The notes under the pieces are model-generated. The model ran no database searches, was not told the DNA's origin, and saw only the letters and a list, made by a program, of their open reading frames with translations. This document shows positions 28,857 through 37,445 of a DNA stretch of 64,000 nt, in pieces. Each line of letters starts with the position of its first letter. Positions within the stretch are counted from its first letter, which is position 1. A program made the position numbers and the translations under genes. The stretch comes from an uncultured Alphaproteobacteria bacterium (GTDB lineage Bacteria > Pseudomonadota > Alphaproteobacteria > Rhodospirillales > Rhodospirillaceae): NCBI GenBank assembly GCA_900079695.1, contig LT599022.1, forward strand, positions 1,821,245 to 1,885,244, written 5' to 3'.

Positions 28857-28890
28857 AAAAGACCGCCGCTTTTGGAGCGGCGGTCTTTTT
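28857..28890. terminator. Bidirectional intrinsic terminator
   Basis: Stem AGACCGCCGCT / AGCGGCGGTCT with loop TTTGG, with A-rich bases before and TTTTT after. It ends the F0 operon rightward and, read on the other strand, the leftward ParA-like gene whose stop abuts it. Confidence 0.92.
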
Positions 28891-29519
28891 CATGCCTGCG
28901 GCGCGCAGTTGTCGAGATAATCGAGCAGCGGCCGCCAGTCGCGGCGGTGATCCTCGAACTTCGCCCCCGGCACGTCGAACAGGGTCTGCCCCTCGGCCAC
29001 GAGATTGGCGTAGGTGAGCGTATCGCGCAGCCGCGCCATCACCGGAAACCGCATCTCCGCGAGAAACGCCTCCAGCCGCTCGGCGGCGCGGGTGCGCAGG
29101 CGCACGCGGTTGGCGACGAAGCAGACGTCGCGCCGCCCCTTCCGCACCGCCTTCAGGTCCTCGATGTGGGCGAGGAACCGGCGGGTGCCGTCCTCGTCGA
29201 ACACCGAGGGCAGAACCGGAATCACCAGCACGTCGGCGGTCGCCACCACCTCGGCCACCGCCTTGCGCTTGAGCGCCGCCGGAGCGTCGACCACCAGCCG
29301 GTCGAGGGATTTCGGCGGCTTCGCCTTCTCCAGATCGACGGAATGGATCGCGGGCAGGGTGTAGGGGCGGCGCGCCAGCCACCCCGCCGCCGATTCCTGC
29401 GGATCGAGGTCGGCGAGACCGGTGGCGACGCCGCGTTGCGCGAAGTGCGCCGCGAGGTGGGTGGCGATGGTGGTCTTGCCGCTGCCGCCCTTGGTGTTGA
29501 CCACCGCCACGATCATCAT
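28890..29519 (-). CDS. ParA/MinD-family ATPase
   Basis: 209 residues. The deviant Walker A KGGSGKTT is at 10-17, and DLDPQESAAGW follows as in ParA-type partition ATPases. There is no N-terminal helix-turn-helix and no parB beside it, so it is an orphan short ParA of the type that places cellular cargoes. The cargo is unknown. It lies between the F0 operon terminator and the cobalamin operon. Confidence 0.9.
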   Translation of the reverse strand: MMIVAVVNTKGGSGKTTIATHLAAHFAQRGVATGLADLDPQESAAGWLARRPYTLPAIHSVDLEKAKPPKSLDRLVVDAPAALKRKAVAEVVATADVLVIPVLPSVFDEDGTRRFLAHIEDLKAVRKGRRDVCFVANRVRLRTRAAERLEAFLAEMRFPVMARLRDTLTYANLVAEGQTLFDVPGAKFEDHRRDWRPLLDYLDNCAPQA

Positions 29520-29567
29520 GCGCCGTCTCCCTTGCGTTGACGGATCGAGGGTATGGGCCGGGGCGGC

Positions 29568-30380
29568 TCAGCGCAAGTGCGCGCCGAGGAAATCGAGCGC
29601 GGCGGCGGCCGACGCGCCGCAGATCCAATAGCGCAAGGGATAAGGGGTGGGCGCGATCCCCGGCATCGCACGCGCCAGCGCGGGATGCCGCAGGAGTTGG
29701 GTGTCGATTCGCGGCGCACGCCCGGCGATGGTGGAATCCGAGAGGATGCGGGTCGGCCGGTCGGCGACCAGGGTTTCGAGATCGAGCCGACCCACTCCGG
29801 TCACGCCGTTGGCCGCAGCGAGATTGACCGCGCCGAGTTCGGAGAGCACCGCATCCATCAGCGTGCCCGTGCCGTAGGTGTAGCCGCCGGTGTAGTAGAG
29901 CACCACCCGCTCCCCCGCCGCCGGATGCAGGCGGGCGCGGGCGCGGGCCGCGGCGAGCTCGGCGATGCGGCGCTCGGCGCGCTCCGGCTGCTCCAGCAAG
30001 TCCCCGGCGCGGCGGAACTGGGCGGCGACGTCGTCGAGGGTGACGGGATCGTCGAATCCCTCGGCGCGCACCCCGAAGCGCGACAGCGACTGACGGACCG
30101 CGTAGTCCCACGCCCCGGTGAGCACCAGATCCGGACGCAGCAGCAGCGCGTCCTCGGCGTCGCCGCGCACCAGCGGGCGACCGAGCGCCCGGGCGCGGTC
30201 GGCATGGAACGACGCCACCGGGCTCTCGGCGGACACCGAGAGGGAGACGATCTGGTCGTCGTCGGCGAGCGCGAGGACGAGCTGATCGGTGCAGACGTTG
30301 ATCGAGGCGACGCGCGGCTTCGCCGCCGCCGGAGACGCCGCCAGCGCGAGCGCGAGTCCGAAGGCGGCGGCCAGCTTCAT
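29568..30380 (-). CDS. BtuF-like ABC transporter substrate-binding protein
   Basis: 270 residues. A signal peptide (about 1-20) is followed by RVASINVCTDQLVLALADDD, the start of the TroA/BtuF periplasmic-binding fold. The family binds cobalamin, heme or ferric siderophores in the periplasm. Its location downstream of a cobalamin riboswitch makes a corrinoid or cobalt complex the likely ligand. The ATG overlaps the stop of the upstream gene (ATGA). No permease or ATPase is adjacent. Confidence 0.88.
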   Translation of the reverse strand: MKLAAAFGLALALAASPAAAKPRVASINVCTDQLVLALADDDQIVSLSVSAESPVASFHADRARALGRPLVRGDAEDALLLRPDLVLTGAWDYAVRQSLSRFGVRAEGFDDPVTLDDVAAQFRRAGDLLEQPERAERRIAELAAARARARLHPAAGERVVLYYTGGYTYGTGTLMDAVLSELGAVNLAAANGVTGVGRLDLETLVADRPTRILSDSTIAGRAPRIDTQLLRHPALARAMPGIAPTPYPLRYWICGASAAAALDFLGAHLR

Positions 30381-30796
30381 TCGCCGGTGGCGGCGCAGCG
30401 CTGCACGGCGCGCCCGCGGCCCGCCCGCTTGAGCAGCCACAACACCCCTTCGGCCACTTCCTCGGCGTCGGCACCGAGCAGCGAGCGCCGCACCCGAGTG
30501 AGCGCGGGGCGGTCGATCTCCGGCCATTCGGCGCGGGTGGCGCGGCCGCCGGGCACCACCAACGGCACCACGGTGGCGGCATCGAGCAGCGCGTCGAACC
30601 CCGCGAATCCGCGGGTCATGTCGAGGAACAGCACGTCGGAGCGCTCCACCTCGCGGGCGAACGCATCCCAGTCGCGGGGTTCGGTCTCGTCGGCGACCGT
30701 CAGCTCGACCCCCTCGCGGGCGAGCAGCGGCACGGCCGCCTGCGCGGCGCCGGAACGGAACGAACGGGAGAACATGTATGTGACCTTGGGCATCAT
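30377..30796 (-). CDS. Short CobN-N-terminal-like protein, riboswitch-controlled
   Basis: 139 residues from the ATG at 30796, which follows GGAGG by six bases; a longer frame to 30811 is possible. It starts MMPKVTYMFSRSFRSGAAQ, then alternates strands and helices (VLFLDMTRGFAGFDALLD, VVPLVVPGG) and ends VRRSLLGADAEEVAEGVLW. This layout recalls the N-terminal part of CobN/BchH-type chelatase large subunits, but the catalytic body is absent. The resemblance is by eye and weak. It is the first gene after a cobalamin riboswitch and is coupled to the BtuF-like gene. Confidence 0.7.
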   Translation of the reverse strand: MMPKVTYMFSRSFRSGAAQAAVPLLAREGVELTVADETEPRDWDAFAREVERSDVLFLDMTRGFAGFDALLDAATVVPLVVPGGRATRAEWPEIDRPALTRVRRSLLGADAEEVAEGVLWLLKRAGRGRAVQRCAATGE

Positions 30797-30880
30797 CGCG
30801 AACCTCCCCAACCCCAGCTAGCCGCGACGAACGCGCCTGTGCCGGGAACGGCGGCAACGGGGAGAAATGCGGGAAAAGCC

Positions 30881-30916
30881 CGAAAAGACCCGTTGCGTGG
30901 CGCGTCACCGCAACGG
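30881..30916 (-). terminator. Riboswitch expression platform terminator
   Basis: On the minus strand CCGTTGCG pairs with CGCAACGG (30909-30916 and 30890-30897) with an 11-base loop, followed by GTCTTTT. It lies between the aptamer and the first gene, as expected for ligand-induced termination. Confidence 0.65.
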
Positions 30917-30965
30917 TTTTTCGACCGTCTCCCCGAGCCTCCGCCCGCGGATCAGCGACGTTTCA

Positions 30966-31135
30966 CCGGCAGGTCTCCTGGCTCGCGGGTCGTTGCGTGG
31001 GCGATCGGCCTTCCCGGTTTCCCAGTGGCATCGTCGATCGCGCGCTCGCCGCTTACAGTTGCGGAGGCAGCCCCGGATTCTCACCGGGTTCCCTTTTCAT
31101 CCGGAAAGTCTACGCCCGGACACCGATGTCTCCCG
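30966..31135 (-). promoter_or_regulatory. Cobalamin (B12) riboswitch
   Basis: Read leftward, the sequence has the aptamer order: GAAAAGGGAACCCGGTGAGA, then ATCCGGGGCTGCC, CCGCAACTGTAAGC, ATGCCACTGGG, and the B12 box AGCCAGGAGACCTGCC at 30969-30984. All conserved blocks are present. It controls the leftward operon (CobN-like protein, BtuF-like protein), whose expression should fall when adenosylcobalamin is plentiful. Confidence 0.96.
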
Positions 31136-31180
31136 ATTACGCCAACCCCGCCGCCCTGTCAAGGCAAGGCGGCGGAGGGC

Positions 31181-31999
31181 TCAGTCGATCAGCCCGCCCC
31201 GGGCGTCGAAGAACGGGAACGGCCCCGGCGCGGCGTCCATGACTCCGAGGTGGGACACCAGTACGCCGTCGACGAACCGGAACAGACGCAGCATCGGCGG
31301 TTCGAGGCGGAAGCCCGGGGGCGCGGCGGGATCGAGATCGAGATCGACCGCGTGGGCGGGCGACGGTGCGACGCTCACCGCGACGCCGCCGACGGTCGCC
31401 GAGATGGCGCGGTGAACGTGCCCGCAGGCGAGATGCAGCACCTGCGGATGACGCGCCAGCAGTTCGAGCAGGCGGCGGCCGTCGCGCAGGTTCTGCACGT
31501 CCATGTGGCGGATGCCCACGTTCAGGGGCGGATGATGGACGAACACCAGGGTCGGCGCCTCGGGGCGTTCGGCGAGGCGCGCCGCCAGCCAGTCGAGCTG
31601 GACCGCGCCGATCTCGCCGTGGGGCGCGCCGGGAACGCTGCTGTCCAGCCCGATCAGCCGCAGCAGGAACCCCTCGGCCACCCCCGCGCAGAACTCCACC
31701 GCCGGATCGTGGAACCCGGTGGCGGCGAACGCGGCGCGCAGCGTGTCGCGGCGATCGTGGTTGCCGGGCACCGCGAACACCGGCGGCCGCAGGTCGGCGA
31801 GAACGCCGGCCACCGCCGCGAACTCCTCGGCGCTGCCGGCGTCGGTGAGGTCTCCGGAGAAGATCACCGCGTCGACCGCCGGAGCGAAGGCGTTGATCGC
31901 CGCCACCGCCCGGCGCAGGCAGGCGGCTGTGTCGACCCGGCCGTAGGCGGGACGGCCGCCGGCCTTGAGGTGGCTGTCGGTGAGCTGCGCGAGAATCAT
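31181..31999 (-). CDS. GpdQ-like glycerophosphodiesterase / metallophosphoesterase
   Basis: 272 residues. The binuclear metal ligands are complete: Asp8 and His10 (TDSH), Asp50 (SGDLTD), Asn80 and His81 (GNHD), His155/156 (VHHPP), His194 and His196 (GHVH). Length and spacing are very close to GpdQ glycerophosphodiesterase, closer than to cAMP phosphodiesterase CpdA. It lacks a signal peptide, so it works in the cytoplasm on imported substrate. The start overlaps the upstream ABC ATPase stop (ATGA), making it the last gene of the transporter operon. Confidence 0.9.
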   Translation of the reverse strand: MILAQLTDSHLKAGGRPAYGRVDTAACLRRAVAAINAFAPAVDAVIFSGDLTDAGSAEEFAAVAGVLADLRPPVFAVPGNHDRRDTLRAAFAATGFHDPAVEFCAGVAEGFLLRLIGLDSSVPGAPHGEIGAVQLDWLAARLAERPEAPTLVFVHHPPLNVGIRHMDVQNLRDGRRLLELLARHPQVLHLACGHVHRAISATVGGVAVSVAPSPAHAVDLDLDPAAPPGFRLEPPMLRLFRFVDGVLVSHLGVMDAAPGPFPFFDARGGLID

Positions 32000-32988
32000 T
32001 GGGCGGCCTCCATGAGGGGAATGCGGATGACGGCGGCGTCGCGCCAGCGTAGGCCGACGCGCGCGCCCGCGACCGGGGCGGCGTCGGGCGGCGTCTCGGC
32101 GGTCAGCCGCGTGCCGTCGGGCCCGCTCAGGGCGATCAGACAGCGGCCGCCGAGGAAATGGGCGGTCTCCACCGTCGCGGCGATCCGTCCCTCCGCCACC
32201 GCGCAGATCTCGAGATCTTCCGGCCGCAGCAGCGCCGCGCCTCCGGCGAGATCGGCGACGCGGCTGACGGTGCCGACGAAATCGGCGACGAACGGCGTCG
32301 CCGGGGCGCGATAGATCTCGCGCGCCGTGCCCGCCTGCTCGATCCGGCCGCCGCTCATCACCACGATGCGGTCGCCGAGCATCATCGCCTCCGCCTGATC
32401 GTGGGTGACGTAGACCGCGGTGATCGCGAGGCGGCGCAGCAGCGCGTCGATCTCCACCCGCAGCCGGTCGCGCAGCACCGCGTCGAGCGCCGCGAGCGGT
32501 TCGTCGAGCAGCAGCACCCGCGGGCGCACCGCGATCGCCCGCGCGAGGGCGACGCGCTGGCGCTGACCGCCCGACAATTGCTGGACCCGCCGCCCGGCGA
32601 GCGGCGCGATCGCCATCATCTCCAGCATCTCGTCGGTGCGCGCGGCGATTTCCGGCTTCGGCAGGCGGCGCACCCTGAGGCCGTAGGCGACGTTGTCGCG
32701 CACCGACAGGTTGGGGAACAGCGCGTAGGACTGGAACACCATGCCGACCTCGCGGCGCTCGATCGGCCGCGCCGTCACGTCCTCGCCGTTGAAGCGCACG
32801 GCGCCGCCCGGGTCCGGACTTTCCAGCCCCGCGATCAGGCGCAGGAGCGTGGTCTTGCCGCAGCCCGACGGGCCGAGCAGCACCACCGTCTCTCCCGCGG
32901 CGATCTCGAGATCGAGGGGCGCGAGAGCGCGGGTGCCGTCGGCGAAGGTCTTGCCGCAGCGGCTCAGTTGGATGGTTGTGGATTGCAC
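31996..32988 (-). CDS. ABC transporter ATP-binding protein (PotA/FbpC type)
   Basis: 330 residues from a GTG start behind GAGGAGG. Walker A is LLGPSGCGKTTLLRLIAG, the signature LSGGQRQRVALARA, and Walker B LLLDEPLAALD. A C-terminal TOBE domain (about 260-325) is present as in polyamine/iron/phosphonate importers. The frame upstream to 33636 is a shadow of the permease. It overlaps the permease gene by 25 bases. It powers uptake for the binding protein at 34685-35701. Confidence 0.95.
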   Translation of the reverse strand: MQSTTIQLSRCGKTFADGTRALAPLDLEIAAGETVVLLGPSGCGKTTLLRLIAGLESPDPGGAVRFNGEDVTARPIERREVGMVFQSYALFPNLSVRDNVAYGLRVRRLPKPEIAARTDEMLEMMAIAPLAGRRVQQLSGGQRQRVALARAIAVRPRVLLLDEPLAALDAVLRDRLRVEIDALLRRLAITAVYVTHDQAEAMMLGDRIVVMSGGRIEQAGTAREIYRAPATPFVADFVGTVSRVADLAGGAALLRPEDLEICAVAEGRIAATVETAHFLGGRCLIALSGPDGTRLTAETPPDAAPVAGARVGLRWRDAAVIRIPLMEAAQ

Positions 32989-33794
32989 GACGGAACCTCC
33001 TCGACCGCTCGGGCGGACCGGCGCGGGCGGCCCGCCGCCTGCATCGCCACCAGCAGCGGCACGATCATGACGAAGAACACCAGGGTGTAGGCGCTCGCGA
33101 TCTCCAGCCGCATCGAGGCGTAGGAATCCGCGAGACCGACCGGCAGAGTCTTGGTGTATGGGGTATGCAGCATCCAGGTGAGGTTGAACTCGCCCACCGA
33201 GAGGGTCAGCACCATCAGCGCGCCCGCGAGGATGCCGCCGCGGGCGTTGGGGAGGACCACGGTCGCGAGGCGGGTCCAGAAGCCCGCCCCGAGGCTCGCC
33301 GCTCCCTCCTCCAGGTCGCGCATCGCGGTGGCGGAGAGCACCGCCAGCACCGCACGCACCATGAACGGCAGGGTGTAGAGCACGTGGCCGACGAGGATGA
33401 ACCCCCAGCCGGTACGGAAATTGCGGAACCCGCCCCAGGTGATGATCAGCGCCAGCGCCAGCGCGAGACCGGGAATCGCGAGCGGCAGGGTAAGGACCTC
33501 CTCGACCGCGCGCGCGATCCGCCCCGGCCGCCGCGCCAGCACGTAGGCGGCGGGCACGCCGAGGACCAGCGTCGCGGCGACGCAGGCGATCGCGATGGTG
33601 ATCGAAAGGCCGATGGTGGAGGCGTAGAGCCGCCACACCTCGGCGACCCAGCGCAGGGTCAGCCCGCTCGACACGCCGACGAAGAAGTTGGCGGTGACGC
33701 CGGCGAGGATCGACATCGCCACCGGCACCACCAGAAACGCCGCGACCGACAGGGTGACGCCGAGTTGGAACGCGAACGCGGCACGATTGCGCAT
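32964..33794 (-). CDS. ABC transporter permease (second membrane subunit)
   Basis: 276 residues with about six membrane helices. The EAA loop for ATPase contact is at DLEEGAASLGAGFWTRLATV. It belongs to the PotC/FbpB-type permeases. It follows the first permease gene by 10 bases and overlaps the ATPase gene. Confidence 0.93.
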   Translation of the reverse strand: MRNRAAFAFQLGVTLSVAAFLVVPVAMSILAGVTANFFVGVSSGLTLRWVAEVWRLYASTIGLSITIAIACVAATLVLGVPAAYVLARRPGRIARAVEEVLTLPLAIPGLALALALIITWGGFRNFRTGWGFILVGHVLYTLPFMVRAVLAVLSATAMRDLEEGAASLGAGFWTRLATVVLPNARGGILAGALMVLTLSVGEFNLTWMLHTPYTKTLPVGLADSYASMRLEIASAYTLVFFVMIVPLLVAMQAAGRPRRSARAVEEVPSCNPQPSN

Positions 33795-33804
33795 CGCCGC
33801 CTCC

Positions 33805-34626
33805 TCACGCCGCCGCGGCCGCGGGCGCGCCCGCGAAGCTGCGCGCGGCGTAGAGCGCCGCCCAGGTGACCGCCCCCAGCACCAGCGACAGCGCGCCCGC
33901 GGCGGCGATGTTGGCGTTCAGGGTGAACTCGGTGTAGATCGTCATCGGCAGCACCTCGATCTTCGCCGCGAGCGCGAAGGCGGTGCCGAACGCCCCCATC
34001 GCGGTGGCGAACGAGATCGCCCCGGCGGCGGCCAGTCCCGGCGCGAGGCCGGGCAGGACGACGTCCTTCAGCACCCGCGCGGGCGACGCGCCGAACGACC
34101 GTGCCGCCTCTTCGAGCGCGGGATCGAGCTTCTCCGCGCTCGCCATCACCGTGAGGATGACGCGCGGCAGCGAAAAGTAGAGATAGCCGACGAACAGCCC
34201 GGCCAGCGAGTAGGCGAACACCACCCGCCCGCCGCCCAGCGCCTGGGTGAGGCTGCCCACCAGGCCCTGGCGGCCGCCGAGCATGATCACCAGGAATCCC
34301 ACGACGACGCCGGGGAAGGCGAGCGGCAGGGTGAGCACCGCCACCAGCGCGCCGCGGCCGGGGAAAGCGTGGCGGCTGAGGAACAACCCGGCGACGGTGG
34401 CGAGGGCGAGCGTCGCCAGGGTCACTCCGGCGGCGAGGCCGAGAGTCGCGACCATGCTTTGAAAATGGCGCGGCTCGGTGACGATGCTGGCGTAGGCGGC
34501 GAGCCCCTGCGGGCCGCTGCCCGCCGCCACCGCCAGCCGCGCCAGCGGCGTGAGGAAGAACGCGAGCGCGAACGCCGCCGCGGGCGCGGCGAGCAGAACG
34601 AGGCGCGAGACGTCGCGATCCGGCAT
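33805..34626 (-). CDS. ABC transporter permease (first membrane subunit)
   Basis: 273 residues from the ATG at 34626 (GGGAG upstream); the frame extending to 34758 overlaps the binding-protein gene and was trimmed. About six membrane helices, with the EAA loop at ALEEAARSFGASPARVLKDV. PotB/FbpB-type partner of the second permease. Confidence 0.93.
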   Translation of the reverse strand: MPDRDVSRLVLLAAPAAAFALAFFLTPLARLAVAAGSGPQGLAAYASIVTEPRHFQSMVATLGLAAGVTLATLALATVAGLFLSRHAFPGRGALVAVLTLPLAFPGVVVGFLVIMLGGRQGLVGSLTQALGGGRVVFAYSLAGLFVGYLYFSLPRVILTVMASAEKLDPALEEAARSFGASPARVLKDVVLPGLAPGLAAAGAISFATAMGAFGTAFALAAKIEVLPMTIYTEFTLNANIAAAGALSLVLGAVTWAALYAARSFAGAPAAAAA

Positions 34627-34684
34627 CGAAAATCTCCCGAAGATCGGGCGCCGCCCCCGCCGACCGGCGGAGACGGCGCGCAGG

Positions 34685-35701
34685 TCAGCGCACTTCGGCG
34701 AGGTAGGCGGCCTTGAAGGCGTCCTGAGCCGCCGCCATCGCCTTGAAGTCGACCGCACGGGCGCGGGCGTAGTCGGCGTCGGGCAGGAACTTCGCCTTGG
34801 CAGCGGGCGACATCGCGTTCGCCCGCACCGGACGGAGGAACGCCTCGGCCCACAGCGACTGTCCCTTGTCGGACAGCACGTAGTCGAGAACCGCCTTGCC
34901 CTGCTCCGGGTGCGGCCCGCCCTTCACCAGGCTCATCACGTAGGGCACCACCACCGTGCCCTCCTCGGGAATCACGAAGACGACGTTGGCGCCGTCCTTG
35001 TACTTCGCGCGGTAGGCGTTGAAATCGTAATCGAAGAGAATCGGAATCTCGCCCGAAAGCACCCGCGCGTAGGAGGTCTGCTTCGGCACGATCGGATCGT
35101 TCGCGGCAAGCGCCTTGAAGAACGCGAGGCCCGGCTTCCAGTCCGCGAAGCTGCCGCCCATCGCCCGGTTGACCGCGGTCGCGCCGACGTAGCCGACGAA
35201 CGCCGAGGTCGGGTCGAGGTAGCCGACCATGCCCTTGTACTCGGGCTTGAGCAGGTCGGACCATCGCTTCGGCACCGGCCTACCGCCGAGCGCGTCGACG
35301 TTGACCATCAGGCCGATGGTGCCCGAGTGGATCGTGAACCAGTTGCCGTCGGGGTCTTTGAGGTCGGCGGGAATCTCGTTCCAGTTCTTGGGCTTGTAGC
35401 CGGTGACGACGCCCTTCTCCGCCGCCTGGATGCCGAACGACACGCCGAGGTAGACGACGTCGGCCACCGGATTGTCCTTCTCGGCGAGGAGCTGCGCGAG
35501 CGACTGGCCGGAGTTCTTGTTGTCGTGGGGCACGGCGATGCCGGTGTCGGCCTTGATCGCCGCAAGCTGCGAGGCCCAGTCCGCCCATTCCGGCGGGCAG
35601 TTGTAGCAGACCGCGTCGGCGGCTTGCGCGGGCGCGGGAATGGCGGATACGATCGAGGCCGCGAACGCTGCGGCGAAGACTTTTCTGACGGGTCCGATCA
35701 T
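34685..35701 (-). CDS. ABC transporter substrate-binding protein (PotD/AfuA-like)
   Basis: 338 residues. A signal peptide ends near residue 27 (APAQA-ADAV). The two-lobe type II binding fold of the PotD/AfuA/iron class follows, with DVVYLGVSFGIQAAEKG and NVDALGGRPVPKRWSDLLKP. Near the mature N-terminus is a CYNCPPEW pair that may form a disulfide. The ligand is inferred as an organophosphodiester from the GpdQ-like enzyme in the operon. The start overlaps the lacI-like stop (ATGA). Confidence 0.92.
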   Translation of the reverse strand: MIGPVRKVFAAAFAASIVSAIPAPAQAADAVCYNCPPEWADWASQLAAIKADTGIAVPHDNKNSGQSLAQLLAEKDNPVADVVYLGVSFGIQAAEKGVVTGYKPKNWNEIPADLKDPDGNWFTIHSGTIGLMVNVDALGGRPVPKRWSDLLKPEYKGMVGYLDPTSAFVGYVGATAVNRAMGGSFADWKPGLAFFKALAANDPIVPKQTSYARVLSGEIPILFDYDFNAYRAKYKDGANVVFVIPEEGTVVVPYVMSLVKGGPHPEQGKAVLDYVLSDKGQSLWAEAFLRPVRANAMSPAAKAKFLPDADYARARAVDFKAMAAAQDAFKAAYLAEVR

Positions 35702-36774
35702 GGCGCGATGTCCTTGTGGGGGCTGAGTGTCCGAGGGTTGGACGCCGGGGAGGCGGTGGGGCTGTGCTTGGCGGCTGGTCCCACCGACTTTCCGTGGCGC
35801 AGGATGTGGGGAAGGATCGCCGAACGCATCAGCCCCTCCCCGCGCAGATGGCGCAGCAGCTGCCGCGCCGCGGTCCGCCCCAGTTCGCGCGACGGCTGCA
35901 CCACCGTCGCGAGCGTGGGGTGGATCAGACCGCCGATCGCAATGCCGTCGAAGCCGACGAGGCCGACGTCGGCGGGGACGTCGAGCCCGAGCCCGGCGAG
36001 CGCGCCGATCGCGGCGATCGCGACCATGTCGTTGGAACAGAACCAGGCGGTCGGCGGGTTCGGCGCGGCGTAGAGCGGCGCCAGCACCGGTTCGAGGTTG
36101 AGCGCGGTGAACGCCACCTCGCACAACAGCGGCGGCGCCGCGCCATGCTCCGCCGCGGCTTCGGAGAAACCGCGGAAGCGCGCCCGGGCGCGGTCGGAAT
36201 CGGCGAGGTGTCCGGCCAGCATGCCGAGACGCCGGTGGCCGTGGCCGAGCAACAGTTCCGCCACGCTTCGCCCGGCGGCGGCGTTGTCCACCGTCACCGT
36301 GGCGCGGCCGTGGGATCCGGGCGGATTGTAGATCAGCACGTAGGGCACGCCGGTACGGTCGAGGAGATCGAGGCTTTCGCTCGCCGCGGCGTCGGCGACG
36401 GTGAGGATCATGCCGTCGACGCGGTAACGCAGCAGCGTCTCGATGCGCCGCCGCTCGGTTTCGCGGCGATAGTCGGTGGTGGCGAGGACGAGCGAGTAGC
36501 CGCCCGCGGCGATCCCCTCGGCGATGCCGTCCACCGCGTCGGCGAACACGGGGTTGCCGAGGGTCGGCAGAACCACGCCGATCAGGCGGCTGTTAGCGGT
36601 CTTGAGGCTGCGGCCGACGTCGTTCGGGCGGTAGGCGAGATCGGCGATCGCGGCGCGTACCCGGTCGGCGGTCTCGGCGGCCACGCCCCCGGCGCCGTTG
36701 ACCACCCGCGACACCGTCGCCACCGAGACCCCGGCGCGTTCCGCCACTTCCCTGATCGTCGCGCGCCTGTGCAT
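35698..36774 (-). CDS. LacI-family transcriptional regulator
   Basis: 358 residues. The N-terminal HTH is ATIREVAERAGVSVATVSRV followed by the hinge helix, and the sugar-binding-like core is intact. It is the first gene of the ABC operon and lies 50 bases after a LacI-type operator, so it most likely represses its own operon until the transported compound, or a product of it, binds. Confidence 0.95.
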   Translation of the reverse strand: MHRRATIREVAERAGVSVATVSRVVNGAGGVAAETADRVRAAIADLAYRPNDVGRSLKTANSRLIGVVLPTLGNPVFADAVDGIAEGIAAGGYSLVLATTDYRRETERRRIETLLRYRVDGMILTVADAAASESLDLLDRTGVPYVLIYNPPGSHGRATVTVDNAAAGRSVAELLLGHGHRRLGMLAGHLADSDRARARFRGFSEAAAEHGAAPPLLCEVAFTALNLEPVLAPLYAAPNPPTAWFCSNDMVAIAAIGALAGLGLDVPADVGLVGFDGIAIGGLIHPTLATVVQPSRELGRTAARQLLRHLRGEGLMRSAILPHILRHGKSVGPAAKHSPTASPASNPRTLSPHKDIAP

Positions 36775-36824
36775 GGGTCCTCCCGGTTCGGTGCCGGTCC
36801 GAGGATCGCCGCGTGGAGGCCGCG

Positions 36825-36840
36825 CTGTAAACGATTACAG
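36825..36840. promoter_or_regulatory. LacI-family operator
   Basis: CTGTAA-ACGA-TTACAG, perfect 6-bp arms around a central CG as in LacI/GalR sites, 51 bases before the leftward lacI-like start. Confidence 0.7.
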
Positions 36841-36881
36841 TGTGAATTTTCCGCGACATGCCGAGTCGCGGAAGGTCGGTG

Positions 36882-37436
36882 CTAGATCGCGCGCACCACC
36901 CGGCAGGGGTTGCCGACCGCCAGCACGCCGGGCGGAAGGTCGCGCGTCACCACGCTGCCCGCGCCGACCACGGTGTTCTCGCCGACGCTCACGCCGGGGC
37001 AGACGATCGACCCGCCGCCGAGCCAAACTCCGTCGCCGATCCGCACCGGAAGCGCGGACTCCCATCCGGCGCGGCGGCTCTCGGCGTCGAGCGGATGGGT
37101 GGCGGTGTAGATGTGCACCCCCGGCCCGATCTGCACCTCCTCGCCGATCGCGATGACGTTGCAGTCGAGCAGCACGCAATCGTAGTTCACGAAGGTGCGG
37201 GCGCCGATCGAGATGTTGACGCCGTAATCCACCTTCAGGCTCGGCTTGACGATCGCATCGTCGCCGAGATGGCCCAGCAGTTCGCGCAGGTGGCGGGTCA
37301 GCCCCGGCCGGTCGTCGGCGCGCGTGGCGTTGAACGCCGCGAGCAGGGTCTGCGCGCGCACGTAGGCGGCCCGGAGCTCGGGGTCGTGGGCGAGATACGG
37401 CTCTCCGGCCAGCATCCGTTGCTTCTGGGTCTTCAT
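36882..37436 (-). CDS. Maltose O-acetyltransferase-like hexapeptide transferase
   Basis: 184 residues. The N-terminal Mac domain (MKTQKQRMLAGEPYLAHDPE) is followed by a left-handed beta-helix of hexapeptide repeats with the catalytic His in IYTATHPLDAESR. The family acetylates sugars or galactosides with acetyl-CoA. TAGGAGACGACG precedes the ATG. It is the last gene of a leftward group with an ABC-2 exporter, 9 bases after the permease. Confidence 0.92.
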   Translation of the reverse strand: MKTQKQRMLAGEPYLAHDPELRAAYVRAQTLLAAFNATRADDRPGLTRHLRELLGHLGDDAIVKPSLKVDYGVNISIGARTFVNYDCVLLDCNVIAIGEEVQIGPGVHIYTATHPLDAESRRAGWESALPVRIGDGVWLGGGSIVCPGVSVGENTVVGAGSVVTRDLPPGVLAVGNPCRVVRAI

Positions 37437-37445
37437 CGTCGTCTC

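Noticed and set aside
31996-33636. 546-residue reading of the ABC ATPase
   Set aside because: The N-terminal part is an off-frame reading of the permease; the GTG at 32988 with GAGGAGG is the real start.
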